Assembly: GCA_046349155.1 (NCBI GenBank)
Contig: JAXMCW010000003.1
Span: 248,001-312,000, forward strand
DNA length: 64,000 bases
Source: Alsobacter sp046349155
Lineage (GTDB): Bacteria > Pseudomonadota > Alphaproteobacteria > Rhizobiales > Beijerinckiaceae
Direction of reading: 5' to 3'
Shown: positions 16,625 through 26,740 of the stretch, piece by piece
Position numbering within the stretch: the stretch's first letter is position 1
How the letters are laid out: the number at the start of each line of letters is the position of its first letter
Position numbers and translations under genes: made by a program
The notes under the pieces: generated by a model
Seen by the model: the letters and a program-made list of their open reading frames with translations, nothing else
Told to the model about the DNA's origin: nothing
Databases searched by the model: none

Positions 16625-17875
16625 ATGAAGACCAGGATCACCCTGCTGCTGGCGGCCACGATGCTCGCCGGCTTCGGCGGCATCGCGCAGGCCGGCACGC
16701 TGAAGATCGAAAGCTGGCGAAACGACGACGCGGACGCCTGGAAGAACAAGATCATCCCGGCCTTCAACAAGAAGTATCCGGACATCAAGGTCGAATTCGT
16801 CGCCACGCCGCCCAAGGAATACAACGCGACGCTCAACGCCCGCCTGCAGGGCGGCACGGCCGGCGACCTCATCACCTGCCGGCCCTTCGATGCCTCGCTC
16901 GACCTCTTCAACAAGGGCCAGTTGACCTCCGTCAACGACGTGAAGGGCATGGACCAGTTCTCCGACGTCGCGAAGGCGGCCTGGACGACGGACGACGGCA
17001 AGACGACCTTCTGCGTGCCGATGGGCGCCGTGATCCATGGCTTCATGTACAATAAGGACGTGTTCAAGAAGCTCGGACTTTCCGAGCCCAAGACCGAGGA
17101 GGAGTTCTTCGCCATCCTCGAGAAGATCAAGGCCGACGGCTCGGTGACGGCCATCGACATGGGCACCAACGACCAGTGGGAAGCCGCCACGATGGGCTTC
17201 CAGAACATCGGCCCGAACTACTGGAACGGCGAGGAAGGCCGCAAGAAGCTCATCGAGGGCAAGGCCAAGTTCACCGATCCCGAATACGTCAACGTCTGGA
17301 AGACGCTCGCGCGCTGGGCGCCCTACATGGGCTCGGGCTACAAGGCGCAGACCTATCCCGACAGCCAGAACCTCTTTTCGCTCGGCAAGGCGGCGATCTA
17401 TCCCGCGGGCTCGTGGGATATCGCGACCTTCAAGGCGCAGGCCAATTTCGACATCGGCGCCTTCAAGCCGCCGCTGCCGAAGGGTCAGGCGACCTGCTAC
17501 ATCTCCGACCACACGGACATCGGCATGGGCGTCAACGCGGCGTCCAAGAACCAGGCCGAGGCGAAAACCTTCCTGGCCTGGATGACGACCCCCGAATTCG
17601 CCGAGATCTTCGCCAACGAGGTGCCGGGCTTCTACCCGCTCTCCAACAGCAAGGTCACGCTGAAGGACGACGTGGCGCAGACCTTCGTGTCCTGGCGCGG
17701 CGACTGCAAGTCGACCATCCGCAATTCCTACCAGATCCTCTCGCGCGGCACGCCGAACCTCGAGAACGACCTGTGGAACCTCTCGGCGCAGGTGATCAAC
17801 GGCACCATCACCCCGGAGGACGCCGGCAAGAAGGCCCAGGAGGGCCTCGACAAGTGGTACAAGCCGGCGAAGTGA
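16625..17875 (+). CDS. Sugar ABC transporter, periplasmic binding protein
   Basis: A 416-residue family-1 extracellular solute-binding protein. A Sec signal peptide is evident (MKTRITLLLAATMLAGFGGI, cleavage near AQAG), followed by LKIESWRNDDADAWKNKIIPAF and a C-terminal region ending EGLDKWYKPAK. Such proteins capture mono- or oligosaccharides for CUT1 importers. GGAG precedes the ATG. It is the first gene of a complete transporter (two permeases and an ATPase follow) directly after murQ, so an amino sugar, MurNAc or a muropeptide-derived disaccharide is the likely cargo. Two stem-loops follow its stop, usual for a highly expressed binding-protein gene. Confidence 0.92.
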   Translation: MKTRITLLLAATMLAGFGGIAQAGTLKIESWRNDDADAWKNKIIPAFNKKYPDIKVEFVATPPKEYNATLNARLQGGTAGDLITCRPFDASLDLFNKGQLTSVNDVKGMDQFSDVAKAAWTTDDGKTTFCVPMGAVIHGFMYNKDVFKKLGLSEPKTEEEFFAILEKIKADGSVTAIDMGTNDQWEAATMGFQNIGPNYWNGEEGRKKLIEGKAKFTDPEYVNVWKTLARWAPYMGSGYKAQTYPDSQNLFSLGKAAIYPAGSWDIATFKAQANFDIGAFKPPLPKGQATCYISDHTDIGMGVNAASKNQAEAKTFLAWMTTPEFAEIFANEVPGFYPLSNSKVTLKDDVAQTFVSWRGDCKSTIRNSYQILSRGTPNLENDLWNLSAQVINGTITPEDAGKKAQEGLDKWYKPAK

Positions 17876-17889
17876 TCGGCTGAACGAAC

Positions 17890-17922
17890 GGGGTCGCCCA
17901 CGGCGAAGGCGCCGGCGACCCC
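17890..17922 (+). terminator. Stem-loop after the binding-protein gene
   Basis: GGGGTCGCC (17890-17898) pairs perfectly with GGCGACCCC (17914-17922) over a 15-base loop, 15 bases after the stop. There is no T-run, so it is more likely a message-stabilising or partial-termination hairpin between the binding protein and the permeases than a full terminator. Confidence 0.5.
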
Positions 17923-18040
17923 TGCTCCCCGCTTCTCCCTGCAAGGGGACAGGCCGGACAGGCCGGAGCCCACGCCGCGCCTGACTGCTCGTTCGCAGGC
18001 CCCCTCGACCCTGGCCGCCGGCCGCGACGCCGGCAGCCTT

Positions 18041-18059
18041 CCTCCCCCGTGCGGGGAGG
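18041..18059. repeat. GC-rich palindrome (REP-like)
   Basis: CCTCCCC and GGGGAGG form a short hairpin in the gap between the binding protein and the first permease, followed by a G-rich tail. Similar palindromic GC-rich fragments occur at about 38046-38080 and 38998-39040, also between transporter genes. Exact family not assignable by eye. Confidence 0.35.
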
Positions 18060-18144
18060 GTGAAGGGCGGGGGGCCGGGCGAAGGGCGCACGGATTGCGC
18101 GCCCGCATACGCATTCCCATCCACCCGTCCCACACGAGGGAGCC

Positions 18145-19101
18145 ATGGCAGAGGACCGTCAGGCGGGAGCGACCGACGTGATCGGCACGTCCCGTGTCGC
18201 CTTCGCGGGCCTGCTCCTGTTCTTCCTGGGGCCGGCCGTGGCGATCTACACGGCCTTCTCCATCTGGCCGCTGGTCTCGACCATCCTGTATTCCTTCTAC
18301 CGCCCCGCGGGCGGCGGCCTGAGCTTCGTGGGGCTCGGCAACTTCGCCACGCTGCTCGGCGACCCCGGCTGGTCGGGCCCGTTCTGGAACGCTCTGCGCA
18401 ACAACGTGGTGTTCTTCCTGATCCACATGTTCGTGCAGAACCCCATCGGCATCGCGCTCGCCGCGCTGCTGAGCCTGCCGCAGCTCACGGGCCGGGCGGC
18501 CTATCGCACGCTGATCTTCATGCCGACCATGCTGTCGGTGGTGATCATCGGCTTCGTCTGGCAGCTCATCCTGTCGCCGCTCTGGGGCATCTCGGAGGGT
18601 TTCCTCGCCTTCTTCGGGCTGAAGAGCTGGTTCGGACCCTGGCTCGGCCAGGAATCGACGGCGCTGGTCACGCTGTCGCTGATCTCCGTGTGGCAGTTCG
18701 TCGGCATCCCCATGATCCTGATCTACGCCGCGCTGCTCGCCATCCCGCAGGACCTGACGGACGCTGCCACGGCCGACGGGCTCAACCAGGCCCAGGTCTT
18801 CCTGTGGGTGAAGCTGCCGCTGGTGCTGCCGACGATCGGGCTCGTGTCGATCCTCACCTTCGTGAACAACTTCAACGCGTTCGACCTGATCTACGCGGTC
18901 AAGGGCGCGCTGGCCGGCCCGAACTTCTCGACCGACATCATGGGCACGTTCTTCTACCGCACCTTCTTCGGCAACCAGCTTCAGGTGGGCGATCCCGCCA
19001 TGGGCGCGGCCGTGGCGACGATGATGTTCCTCGTCATCCTCGCAGGCGTGATGGTCTACCTGTTCCTGATCCAGCGGCGCATCCAGCGCCACAGCTTCTG
19101 A
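18145..19101 (+). CDS. Sugar ABC transporter permease 1 (MalF/UgpA type)
   Basis: A 318-residue inner-membrane protein with six or more helices. The ATPase-docking EAA loop reads DLTDAATADGLNQAQVFLWVKLPLVLP, with the usual A-x-x-D-G core. The N-terminus has a first helix near residues 18-45 and a periplasmic stretch before the core. GAGGGAG precedes ATG 18145. Permease 2 starts ten bases after its stop. With the binding protein upstream it forms a CUT1 importer, presumably for the amino sugar processed by the adjacent murQ-nagA genes. Confidence 0.92.
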   Translation: MAEDRQAGATDVIGTSRVAFAGLLLFFLGPAVAIYTAFSIWPLVSTILYSFYRPAGGGLSFVGLGNFATLLGDPGWSGPFWNALRNNVVFFLIHMFVQNPIGIALAALLSLPQLTGRAAYRTLIFMPTMLSVVIIGFVWQLILSPLWGISEGFLAFFGLKSWFGPWLGQESTALVTLSLISVWQFVGIPMILIYAALLAIPQDLTDAATADGLNQAQVFLWVKLPLVLPTIGLVSILTFVNNFNAFDLIYAVKGALAGPNFSTDIMGTFFYRTFFGNQLQVGDPAMGAAVATMMFLVILAGVMVYLFLIQRRIQRHSF

Positions 19102-19111
19102 GGTGGCCGCC

Positions 19112-19975
19112 ATGACCTCCCCCCGCGACGCCACGCTGATGGACCGGGCGCGCCGTCCGCTGGGCGCGGCGGCGGTGCACACGGTGCTCCTCGCCTACAC
19201 GGCGCTGGCGCTGTTCCCCATCGTCCTGGTGCTGGTGAACTCCTTCAAGAGCCGGCGCGCCATCTTCGGCTCGCCGCTCGCCTTCCCCAACGAGACCACG
19301 TTCTCGCTGATCGGCTACAACAAGGTCTTCGCCGACAGCGCGGTGCCGCTCTACTTCATGAACAGCATCACCGTGACGCTGGTGACCCTGGTCCTCGTGC
19401 TGCTCTTCGGCGCCATGGCGGCCTGGGCGCTGACGGAGTTCCGCTTCCCCGGCAACACGCTGCTGAAGCTGTTCCTGTCCATCGGCATCATGGTGCCGAT
19501 CCGGCTGGGCTCGGTGGCCATCCTGCAGACCATGGTGGCCTCGGGCCTCGTCAACACGCGAACGGCGCTCGTGCTCGTCTACACGGCGCAGGGGCTGCCG
19601 CTGTCGATCTTCATCCTCGCCGAGTTCATCGCGCAGATCCCGCGCGACCTGCGGGAGGCGGCGCGCTGCGACGGGCTGGGGGAGATCCGCATCTTCTTCC
19701 ACATCGTGCTGCCGCTGATCCGTCCCGCCGTGGCGACGGTGGCGGTGTTTACGATGATCCCCATCTGGAACGACCTTTGGTTCCCCCTGCTGCTGGCGCC
19801 GGGCAACGGCACCCAGACGATCACGCTCGGCATCCAGCAATTCATCGGGCAATACGTCACGGACTGGAACGCCGTGCTGGCGGCCCTCTCCGTCGCCATC
19901 ATCCCCGTCCTCGTCCTCTACATCCTCTTTTCGCGCCAGCTCATCCGCGGCCTCACGGCCGGCGCGGTGAAGTGA
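19112..19975 (+). CDS. Sugar ABC transporter permease 2 (MalG/UgpE type)
   Basis: A 287-residue inner-membrane protein. The first helix is followed by NSFKSRRAIFGSPLAFPNE, the standard MalG-type periplasmic motif; the EAA loop is IPRDLREAARCDGLGEIRIFFHIVLPL. ATG 19112 is preceded by AGGTGG with good spacing; a GTG at 19103 is the alternative. It pairs with permease 1 and is followed after 19 bases by the ATPase gene. Confidence 0.92.
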   Translation: MTSPRDATLMDRARRPLGAAAVHTVLLAYTALALFPIVLVLVNSFKSRRAIFGSPLAFPNETTFSLIGYNKVFADSAVPLYFMNSITVTLVTLVLVLLFGAMAAWALTEFRFPGNTLLKLFLSIGIMVPIRLGSVAILQTMVASGLVNTRTALVLVYTAQGLPLSIFILAEFIAQIPRDLREAARCDGLGEIRIFFHIVLPLIRPAVATVAVFTMIPIWNDLWFPLLLAPGNGTQTITLGIQQFIGQYVTDWNAVLAALSVAIIPVLVLYILFSRQLIRGLTAGAVK

Positions 19976-19994
19976 ACGCCCCGGGAACAGCGCC

Positions 19995-21080
19995 ATGGCC
20001 GGCCTCGCCATCCACAAGCTCTGCAAGTCCTACGGCCAGGCCGAAATCCTGCGGGATGTCGACCTGACGATCGAGGACGGCTCCTTCATCGTGCTGGTCG
20101 GCCCTTCGGGCTGCGGCAAGTCCACCCTGCTTCGCATGATCGCGGGGCTGGAGACCATCACCTCGGGCGAACTCACCATCGGCGGGCGGCGCGTCAACGA
20201 GTTGCCGCCGGCCAAGCGCGGCATCGCCATGGTGTTCCAGAGCTACGCGCTCTACCCGCACATGGACGTCTACGGGAACATGGCCTTCGGCCTGCGCTTC
20301 GCCGGCACGCCCAGGGACGAGATCGACCGCCGCGTGAGGCAGGCCGCGAAGATCCTGCAGCTGGAGCCGCTGCTGAAGCGCCGGCCGCGCGACCTCTCCG
20401 GCGGGCAGCGCCAGCGCGTCGCGATCGGCCGGGCCATCGTGCGCGAGCCCGAGGTCTTCCTGTTCGACGAGCCGCTCTCCAATCTCGACGCCGCCCTGCG
20501 CGTGGCGACGCGCATCGAGATCGCCAAGCTGCACCAATTGCTCAAGGCCACGATCGTCTATGTCACGCACGACCAGGTCGAGGCCATGACGCTGGCCGAC
20601 GTGATCGTGGTGATGAACAAGGGACGCATCGAGCAGGTCGGCAAGCCGCTCGACCTCTATTATCGCCCCGCGAACCTCTTCGTCGCCGGCTTCATCGGCT
20701 CGCCCGCCATGAACCTCGTGCCCGGCACGGTCGCCTCGACTGGACCGGGCGGCCTCTCGGTGACCCTGGACGGCGGCGGCACGCTCGCGCTCGCCCCGCG
20801 GCCGGGCCTGAAGGCGGGAGACGCCGTGTCCGTGGGCGTCCGGCCGGAGCACCTGCGGCTCGCCGACGGGGGGGCGGTGCAATTGTCCGGCACGCTCGAT
20901 CTCGTCGAGCGGCTCGGCGAAACCGGCTACGCCTATGTCCGGCTGCCCTCCGGCGGCACGGCGACGGCGGAGGTGAAGGGCGACGTGGCGCAGGCGGGCG
21001 GCAGCACGGTGACGCTCAGCGCCGACGCCGCGAACGTCCACCTCTTCGATGCGGGCGGACAGGCCGTTCGGGCGGCGTGA
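19995..21080 (+). CDS. Sugar ABC transporter ATP-binding protein (MalK/UgpC type)
   Basis: A 361-residue ATPase with Walker A GPSGCGKSTLLRMIAGL, Q-loop VFQSYALYPHMDVYGNMAFGL, signature LSGGQRQRVAIGRAIV, Walker B FLFDEPLSNLDA and switch His in YVTHDQVEAMTL. The C-terminal 120 residues form the TOBE/OB domain of MalK-type proteins (GVRPEHLRLADGG), used for regulation and found in sugar importers. It completes the four-gene transporter. MalK-type ATPases are sometimes shared by several importers. Confidence 0.93.
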   Translation: MAGLAIHKLCKSYGQAEILRDVDLTIEDGSFIVLVGPSGCGKSTLLRMIAGLETITSGELTIGGRRVNELPPAKRGIAMVFQSYALYPHMDVYGNMAFGLRFAGTPRDEIDRRVRQAAKILQLEPLLKRRPRDLSGGQRQRVAIGRAIVREPEVFLFDEPLSNLDAALRVATRIEIAKLHQLLKATIVYVTHDQVEAMTLADVIVVMNKGRIEQVGKPLDLYYRPANLFVAGFIGSPAMNLVPGTVASTGPGGLSVTLDGGGTLALAPRPGLKAGDAVSVGVRPEHLRLADGGAVQLSGTLDLVERLGETGYAYVRLPSGGTATAEVKGDVAQAGGSTVTLSADAANVHLFDAGGQAVRAA

Positions 21081-21289
21081 CGGAGCGGCTGCGGAGCCAC
21101 CATCCCTCATCCGGTGATGAAGGTCCCGCGTACTGGCCGGCGTGAGCCCGATGCAGGTCGGGGCGCGGGGCGCCACGCGCGGCCTGCCCGTCCGGCCCGA
21201 CTGTGCTACAGTCTTGCCGCACCCGGCATTGCGGGATTTGGCCTAGTTCCTTTTGCGAGTGTCATGAATTGCGCATTTCCGCGGTGACG

Positions 21290-21329
21290 ATCGCCGGCGA
21301 CGGGCTCCCTGGGAGCCATCCCCGGCGAT
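21290..21329 (+). promoter_or_regulatory. Strong hairpin that includes the cyclase start codon
   Basis: ATCGCCGG (21290-21297) pairs with CCGGCGAT (21322-21329), and inside it GGCTCCC (21303-21309) pairs with GGGAGCC (21311-21317) across one base. The 3' arm contains AT of the ATG at 21328, and the only ribosome-binding-like GGGAG is in the inner stem. This would hide the start site in the mRNA. Confidence 0.5.
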
Positions 21330-23135
21330 GACCATGCCAGCAGGACCCGAAGCCCCCGCCGTGCAGCGACGCCTGTCGGTCGTCCTCGTCGCCGACGTGG
21401 TCGGTTCGTCCCGGCTGATGGAAGCCGACGAGGCTTTCGCGATGGAGTCCATCCGCGACGTGCTGTCCGGGGTGTTGGGTCCGGTGGCTTCGCGATGGGG
21501 CGGCCGGCTTTTCAAGTCGCTCGGGGATGGCGCGCTGATCGAGTTCGCCAGCCCGGTTTCGGCCGTTCAGACGGCCATCGAGGTTCAGACGATCCTCGAC
21601 CGTCGCGCCGCGGGATCGCCGCCGGAACGCCGGATCGTGCTGCGGATCGGGATCAACCTCGGCGACGTGGTGGTGCAACTCGACGGGGACCTGCACGGCG
21701 ACGGGGTCAATGTCGCGGCCCGGATCGAGGGATTGTCGCCGCCGGGCGGCGTCTCGATCTCGGCCAAGGTCCGCGAGGAGCTGCACGGCAAGATGGACGC
21801 CGCCTTCGTGGATGGCGGCGAAAGGCGGCTCAAGGGCATCAGCCGGCCTGTCAGGATCTTCACGTGGTCGCCCCAGGGCGCCGCAGAGGCGGCGCAACAG
21901 CCGCCAGGCCGCAGCGCGGCCCTCCGCCCGTCGCTCGCGCTGCCCGACAAGCCCTCGATCGCGGTGCTGCCCTTCGCCAATTTGAGCGGCGACCCAGAGC
22001 AGGAATATCTGGCCGAGGGCATCGCGGAGGACATCATCACGGCGCTGAGCCGGATCCAGGCCTTCTTCGTCATCGCCAGGAATTCCAGCTTTTCCTACAA
22101 GCGCAAGCCGATCTCGACGCAGCAGGTCGGGCGCGAGCTCGGCGTGCGCTACGTGCTGGAGGGGTCGGTCCGCAAGGCGGGAGACCGGCTGCGCATCACC
22201 GGCCAGATGGTCGAGGCCGAGACGGGGCGTCATGTCTGGGCGGAGCGTTTCGACGGCGTCGTCACCGAGGTCTTCGAGCTCCAGGACAAGGTGACGAGCG
22301 CGATCGCCGGGGCGATGGAGCCCAATCTCCGCGTTGCCGAACTCGGGCGTGTGCGCGCCAAGCCGACCACCGACTTCACCGCCTACGACCTCTATCTCAA
22401 CGCCTTGTTCCTGCTCAGCAGCATGAGCCGGACGAACCATGTCCAGGCGCAGGCGCTGCTGCGCCAGGCGCTCGACCTCGATCCCGACTACGCCGAGGCG
22501 ATGGCGGCGCTGTCGCTGAGCGTCGGCCAGTCCGTCCTACAGGGCTGGAGCGACGACAGCCTGAGCGCGGCCCTTACCCTGTCGCGCCGCGCGGCGCAGA
22601 TCGCGCCCCACAGTCCCGGCGTTCTCGCCATCGCGGCGGCCTCCGAGGCGCTGCACACGACGGGTCCTATGACAGGTCGGACCAGTACGCCGCGGAGGCG
22701 CTGCGCCTCGCGCCCGACTCCGCGCCGGTGCAACTGCACTGCGGGTCGGCCTTCGCCTATGGCGGACGCAGCGACGACGCGGTTCGCTGCTTCGAGACGG
22801 CCCTCCGGCTCAGTCCCTTCGACCTGCAGCTCGACATCATCTATCACGGGCTGTCGGCGGCGCATTTCTTCGCGGGCCGCTACGATGATTGCATGCGCTG
22901 TTGCCGGTTGATCCTGACGGAGCATCCGGATCACGCCGCCACGAGGCGCTATCTCGGCGCGGCGCTGGGACTGACGGGCAGGGTCGAGGAAGCCAGGGGC
23001 GTCGTCGCCGACCTGCGCCGCCTGGCGCCGTCGTCCTGCATCGCGCTCTCGGCGACGTCGAATTTCCGGCACGCGTGGCAGCTGGACCTCTATCTCGACG
23101 GCCTGCGCCGTGCGGGCCTTCCCGAGAGCGCCTGA
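21328..23135 (+). pseudogene. Class III adenylate/guanylate cyclase with TolB-like and TPR parts, frameshifted
   Basis: The gene would encode about 602 residues. Residues 15-170 are a class III cyclase domain (VLVADVVGSSRLMEADE with the metal Asp, KSLGDGALIEFASP, HGDGVNVAARIEGL). Residues about 205-330 resemble the TolB-like N-domain seen in rhizobial cyclases (KPSIAVLPFANLSGDPEQEY, YVLEGSVRKAGDRLRITGQ), and TPR repeats follow. At about 22662 the frame breaks: the upstream frame runs into arginine-rich nonsense ending at 22911, while the TPR homology (YDRSDQYAAEALRLAPDSAP) resumes in the frame one base back and ends at 23135. One missing base in the GGG at 22662-22664 explains it. It may be a true mutation or a sequencing error. 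A second ATG at 21334 could also start. Confidence 0.85.
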
Positions 23136-23242
23136 GCGATACGCGCGGGGACCATCCCTATCGGGCCGCCTGCCTCGATCGGCGAGAGGTCGCGCGGGAC
23201 GTCGCCGCAATGCCGCTAAGTCGCGCCGCCCGGTCGCGCCTC

Positions 23243-24586
23243 TCAGGGCGCGATGCGCAGGGTCGGCGCGGAGGTTGCGCCCGGCGCGCGATCCGCGAGG
23301 AAGCGGCGACGGTCGGCGATGGCGAGGCGCACCTGGTCGAGCGCCAGGCTGAAGGCGGTGAGCCGGGCCGTGTCGATCTCCTGGTGCGTCGCGGTCGCGA
23401 GCGTCTCCGCGAAGCAGTCGTCGGCCTCCTGCTCCAGCCGGTCGAGCGCCAGGACGTCGTGAGCGGCGCGCGTGTCGCGCAGGATGCGCAGAAGGCGTTC
23501 CAGCCGCTCGGCCTGGTCCTCCCGCCGGCTGCGCAGCCGGCCCACGATGGCGGCGGCGGCAGAGCCCAGGAAGCCGATCACCATCGCCATGATGTAGAAC
23601 CAGTCGCCGTATCGATCCATGAAGGTCAGTTCTTCATTGTCGAAATAGGCGGAGGCACCGGCATGAACCGGCAGCTTCGCGCCCTTGGCCGTGTCCGGCG
23701 CCTCGATCCGGTTCGCCTGGGGCACCGCATGGGCGAGGTCGGAGCGCATCTCGAAGAGGCGCTTGGTGAAGGTGGTGACGGTCGCCTCCGACAGGTCGTC
23801 ATGGGCCATCAGGCGATAGGTCAGGGCGAGCGTTGTCACCTCCTCGGCCGGGCGCGACGGCGTGCCGCCATAGCTGCCCTTGAGGATGTCCAACTTCTCG
23901 AAGGCGGGATCGCGCTGCGCGATGGCCTCGGCCTCGGCGATGGGCACGAAGCTGGCGGGGCCGCGGCCGGCCGCCGCCACCGCCGAGAGCGAGTCGGCGA
24001 CGAGGGAACTCGGCACGGGCGCCACGACCAGCAGCGCATCCATGCGCTTGCCCTTGGCGGCGTCCGCGACCTCCGCCGGGGTGAGCGGGAGCCGCGTCAC
24101 GCTCGTCAGGGGCACCTCGTAATGGGAGAGGATGGTCTCCAGCAGCCGCTCGTTCACGGTGGTGCCGCGCAGCACGCCCACCACCTTGCCCTCAAGATCG
24201 CCGACCTCCCCGATCTTCGCGCCGGGCATGGCAAGCAGCACGGCGGCGTTGCGGTGCAGGATGGCGACGGTCTGCCCGTTGGCGGGGAGCGCCTGGTCGC
24301 TGCGCACCACCGCGAGGTCGACCTCCTTGCGGTCGAGCTGCGCGGCGGCCGCGCCGGGATCCTCGACGGGGACGATCTTGAGGCGGACGGGATCGCCATG
24401 CCGGCGCAGGATCTGCCCTACCGCGGCGAGGAGCTGGCCGTCGGTCGTCCCGTTGGCGCCGACGGCGACCTTCAGGGCCTCGGGCTGCGCCACCTGCCAG
24501 ACGGCTCCGCCGAGAGCGAGCACGAAGAGCCCGCACAGCAGTCCCACCAGCAGAGGTCGCCTCGTCATCGCCCGAACAGGATCCAT
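23243..24586 (-). CDS. TAXI-family (TRAP-associated) solute-binding protein with C-terminal membrane helix
   Basis: A 447-residue protein. A hydrophobic N-terminal helix (about 10-30) may be a signal or anchor. Residues 38-310 are the TAXI/NMT1-like binding domain (LKVAVGANGTTDGQLLAAV; EVDLAVVRSDQALPANGQ; GKVVGVLRGTTVNERLLE). A second helix lies at about 329-348 (WFYIMAMVIGFLGSAAAA), followed by a 95-residue charged, probably coiled-coil cytoplasmic tail. TAXI proteins normally deliver solutes to a TRAP 4TM-12TM permease, but none is in this window. The tethered layout suggests sensing or scaffolding rather than simple transport. Start could be ATG 24586 or 24568. It is convergent with the cyclase and 56 bases after argG. 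Confidence 0.8.
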   Translation of the reverse strand: MDPVRAMTRRPLLVGLLCGLFVLALGGAVWQVAQPEALKVAVGANGTTDGQLLAAVGQILRRHGDPVRLKIVPVEDPGAAAAQLDRKEVDLAVVRSDQALPANGQTVAILHRNAAVLLAMPGAKIGEVGDLEGKVVGVLRGTTVNERLLETILSHYEVPLTSVTRLPLTPAEVADAAKGKRMDALLVVAPVPSSLVADSLSAVAAAGRGPASFVPIAEAEAIAQRDPAFEKLDILKGSYGGTPSRPAEEVTTLALTYRLMAHDDLSEATVTTFTKRLFEMRSDLAHAVPQANRIEAPDTAKGAKLPVHAGASAYFDNEELTFMDRYGDWFYIMAMVIGFLGSAAAAIVGRLRSRREDQAERLERLLRILRDTRAAHDVLALDRLEQEADDCFAETLATATHQEIDTARLTAFSLALDQVRLAIADRRRFLADRAPGATSAPTLRIAP

Positions 24587-24642
24587 CGGCAGTCGCAGCG
24601 CGGTTAGGCCGCGCTCCTCACGTGCCGGGGGACCTGCTCCGC

Positions 24643-25875
<1,233 letters not shown>

Positions 25876-26128
25876 GTCGGTCACTTCCGCTGCAGGGGCG
25901 GCAGGGCCGCCCGGGACGGGCCTCGGCCCGGAAATCGCGCGGTTCTAGCGGCAGAAGCGGAGACGGCGCAAGCGGGCAATGCGAGCGGGCAAGGCAAGGA
26001 GGAAGGCGGCGGGGCCAGGCTTGGGATCGCGGCCGGCGCCCCTCGCGTCCCCCGCCCTGCGGCGGAGGGACGCCGCGCTGCGCCGCGCAGGGTGGCCGGG
26101 CCGCCCGGGGACTGCTAGCCTTCGAGGC

Positions 26129-26740
26129 ATGACCCAGCCCGTCGTCGCCTTCTGGTACGAGTTCGCCTCGACCTATTCCTTCCTCGCCGCCGAGCGGATC
26201 GAGAGGCTCGCCGCGCAGCGCGGGGTCGCGCTCGCCTGGAAGCCCTTCCTCCTCGGCGTCGTGTTCAGGAAACAGGGCTATGACACCTCGCCCTTCAACC
26301 TCTTCCCAGACAAGGGGCGCTACATGTGGCGCGACATGGAGCGCTGGTGCGAGCGGCTGGGCCTGCCCCTGGTGCGGCCCGAGCCCTTCCCGCAGAACAG
26401 TCTCGCGGCCGCGCGCGTGGCGCTCGCCTTGCCCGACGACGCCCGGCCGGCCTTCAGCAAGGCGCTCTTCCGCCTCGAATTCTGCGAGGGGGCCCAGATC
26501 GCCGACGAGGCCGTTCTGCGCGAGGCGGTCCTGCAGGCCGGCGAGGAGCTGCAGCCGGCGCTCGGCGCCGCCAGGACCGACATCGTGAAGCACGCCCTGC
26601 GCAGGCAGACCGAGGAAGCCGAGGCGCTGGGCCTGTTCGGCGCGCCCACGCTCGTGACGCCCGACGGCGAGGTCTTCTGGGGCAACGACCGGCTGGAGGA
26701 GGCGCTGGACTGGGCCGTCGCGCGGAGCGGCCGGGCGTGA
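26129..26740 (+). CDS. 2-hydroxychromene-2-carboxylate isomerase-like protein (DsbA superfamily)
   Basis: A 203-residue thioredoxin-fold protein. WYEFASTYSFLAAERI has the serine-for-cysteine active site of the HCCA isomerase/kappa glutathione transferase group, and GLFGAPTLVTPDGEVFWGNDRLEEAL is the cis-proline region. Such enzymes isomerise chromene carboxylates in naphthalene degradation with glutathione, but most genomic copies have unknown substrates. The frame is open to 25979; ATG 26129 begins homologous sequence. Its stop overlaps the GTG of the MoeB-like gene by four bases. Confidence 0.85.
   Translation: MTQPVVAFWYEFASTYSFLAAERIERLAAQRGVALAWKPFLLGVVFRKQGYDTSPFNLFPDKGRYMWRDMERWCERLGLPLVRPEPFPQNSLAAARVALALPDDARPAFSKALFRLEFCEGAQIADEAVLREAVLQAGEELQPALGAARTDIVKHALRRQTEEAEALGLFGAPTLVTPDGEVFWGNDRLEEALDWAVARSGRA

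Noticed and set aside
14578..17055. 825-codon open frame on the plus strand across kinase, murQ and binding protein
   Set aside because: It crosses three genes in the wrong frame or strand; product is Arg/Gly-rich without domains.
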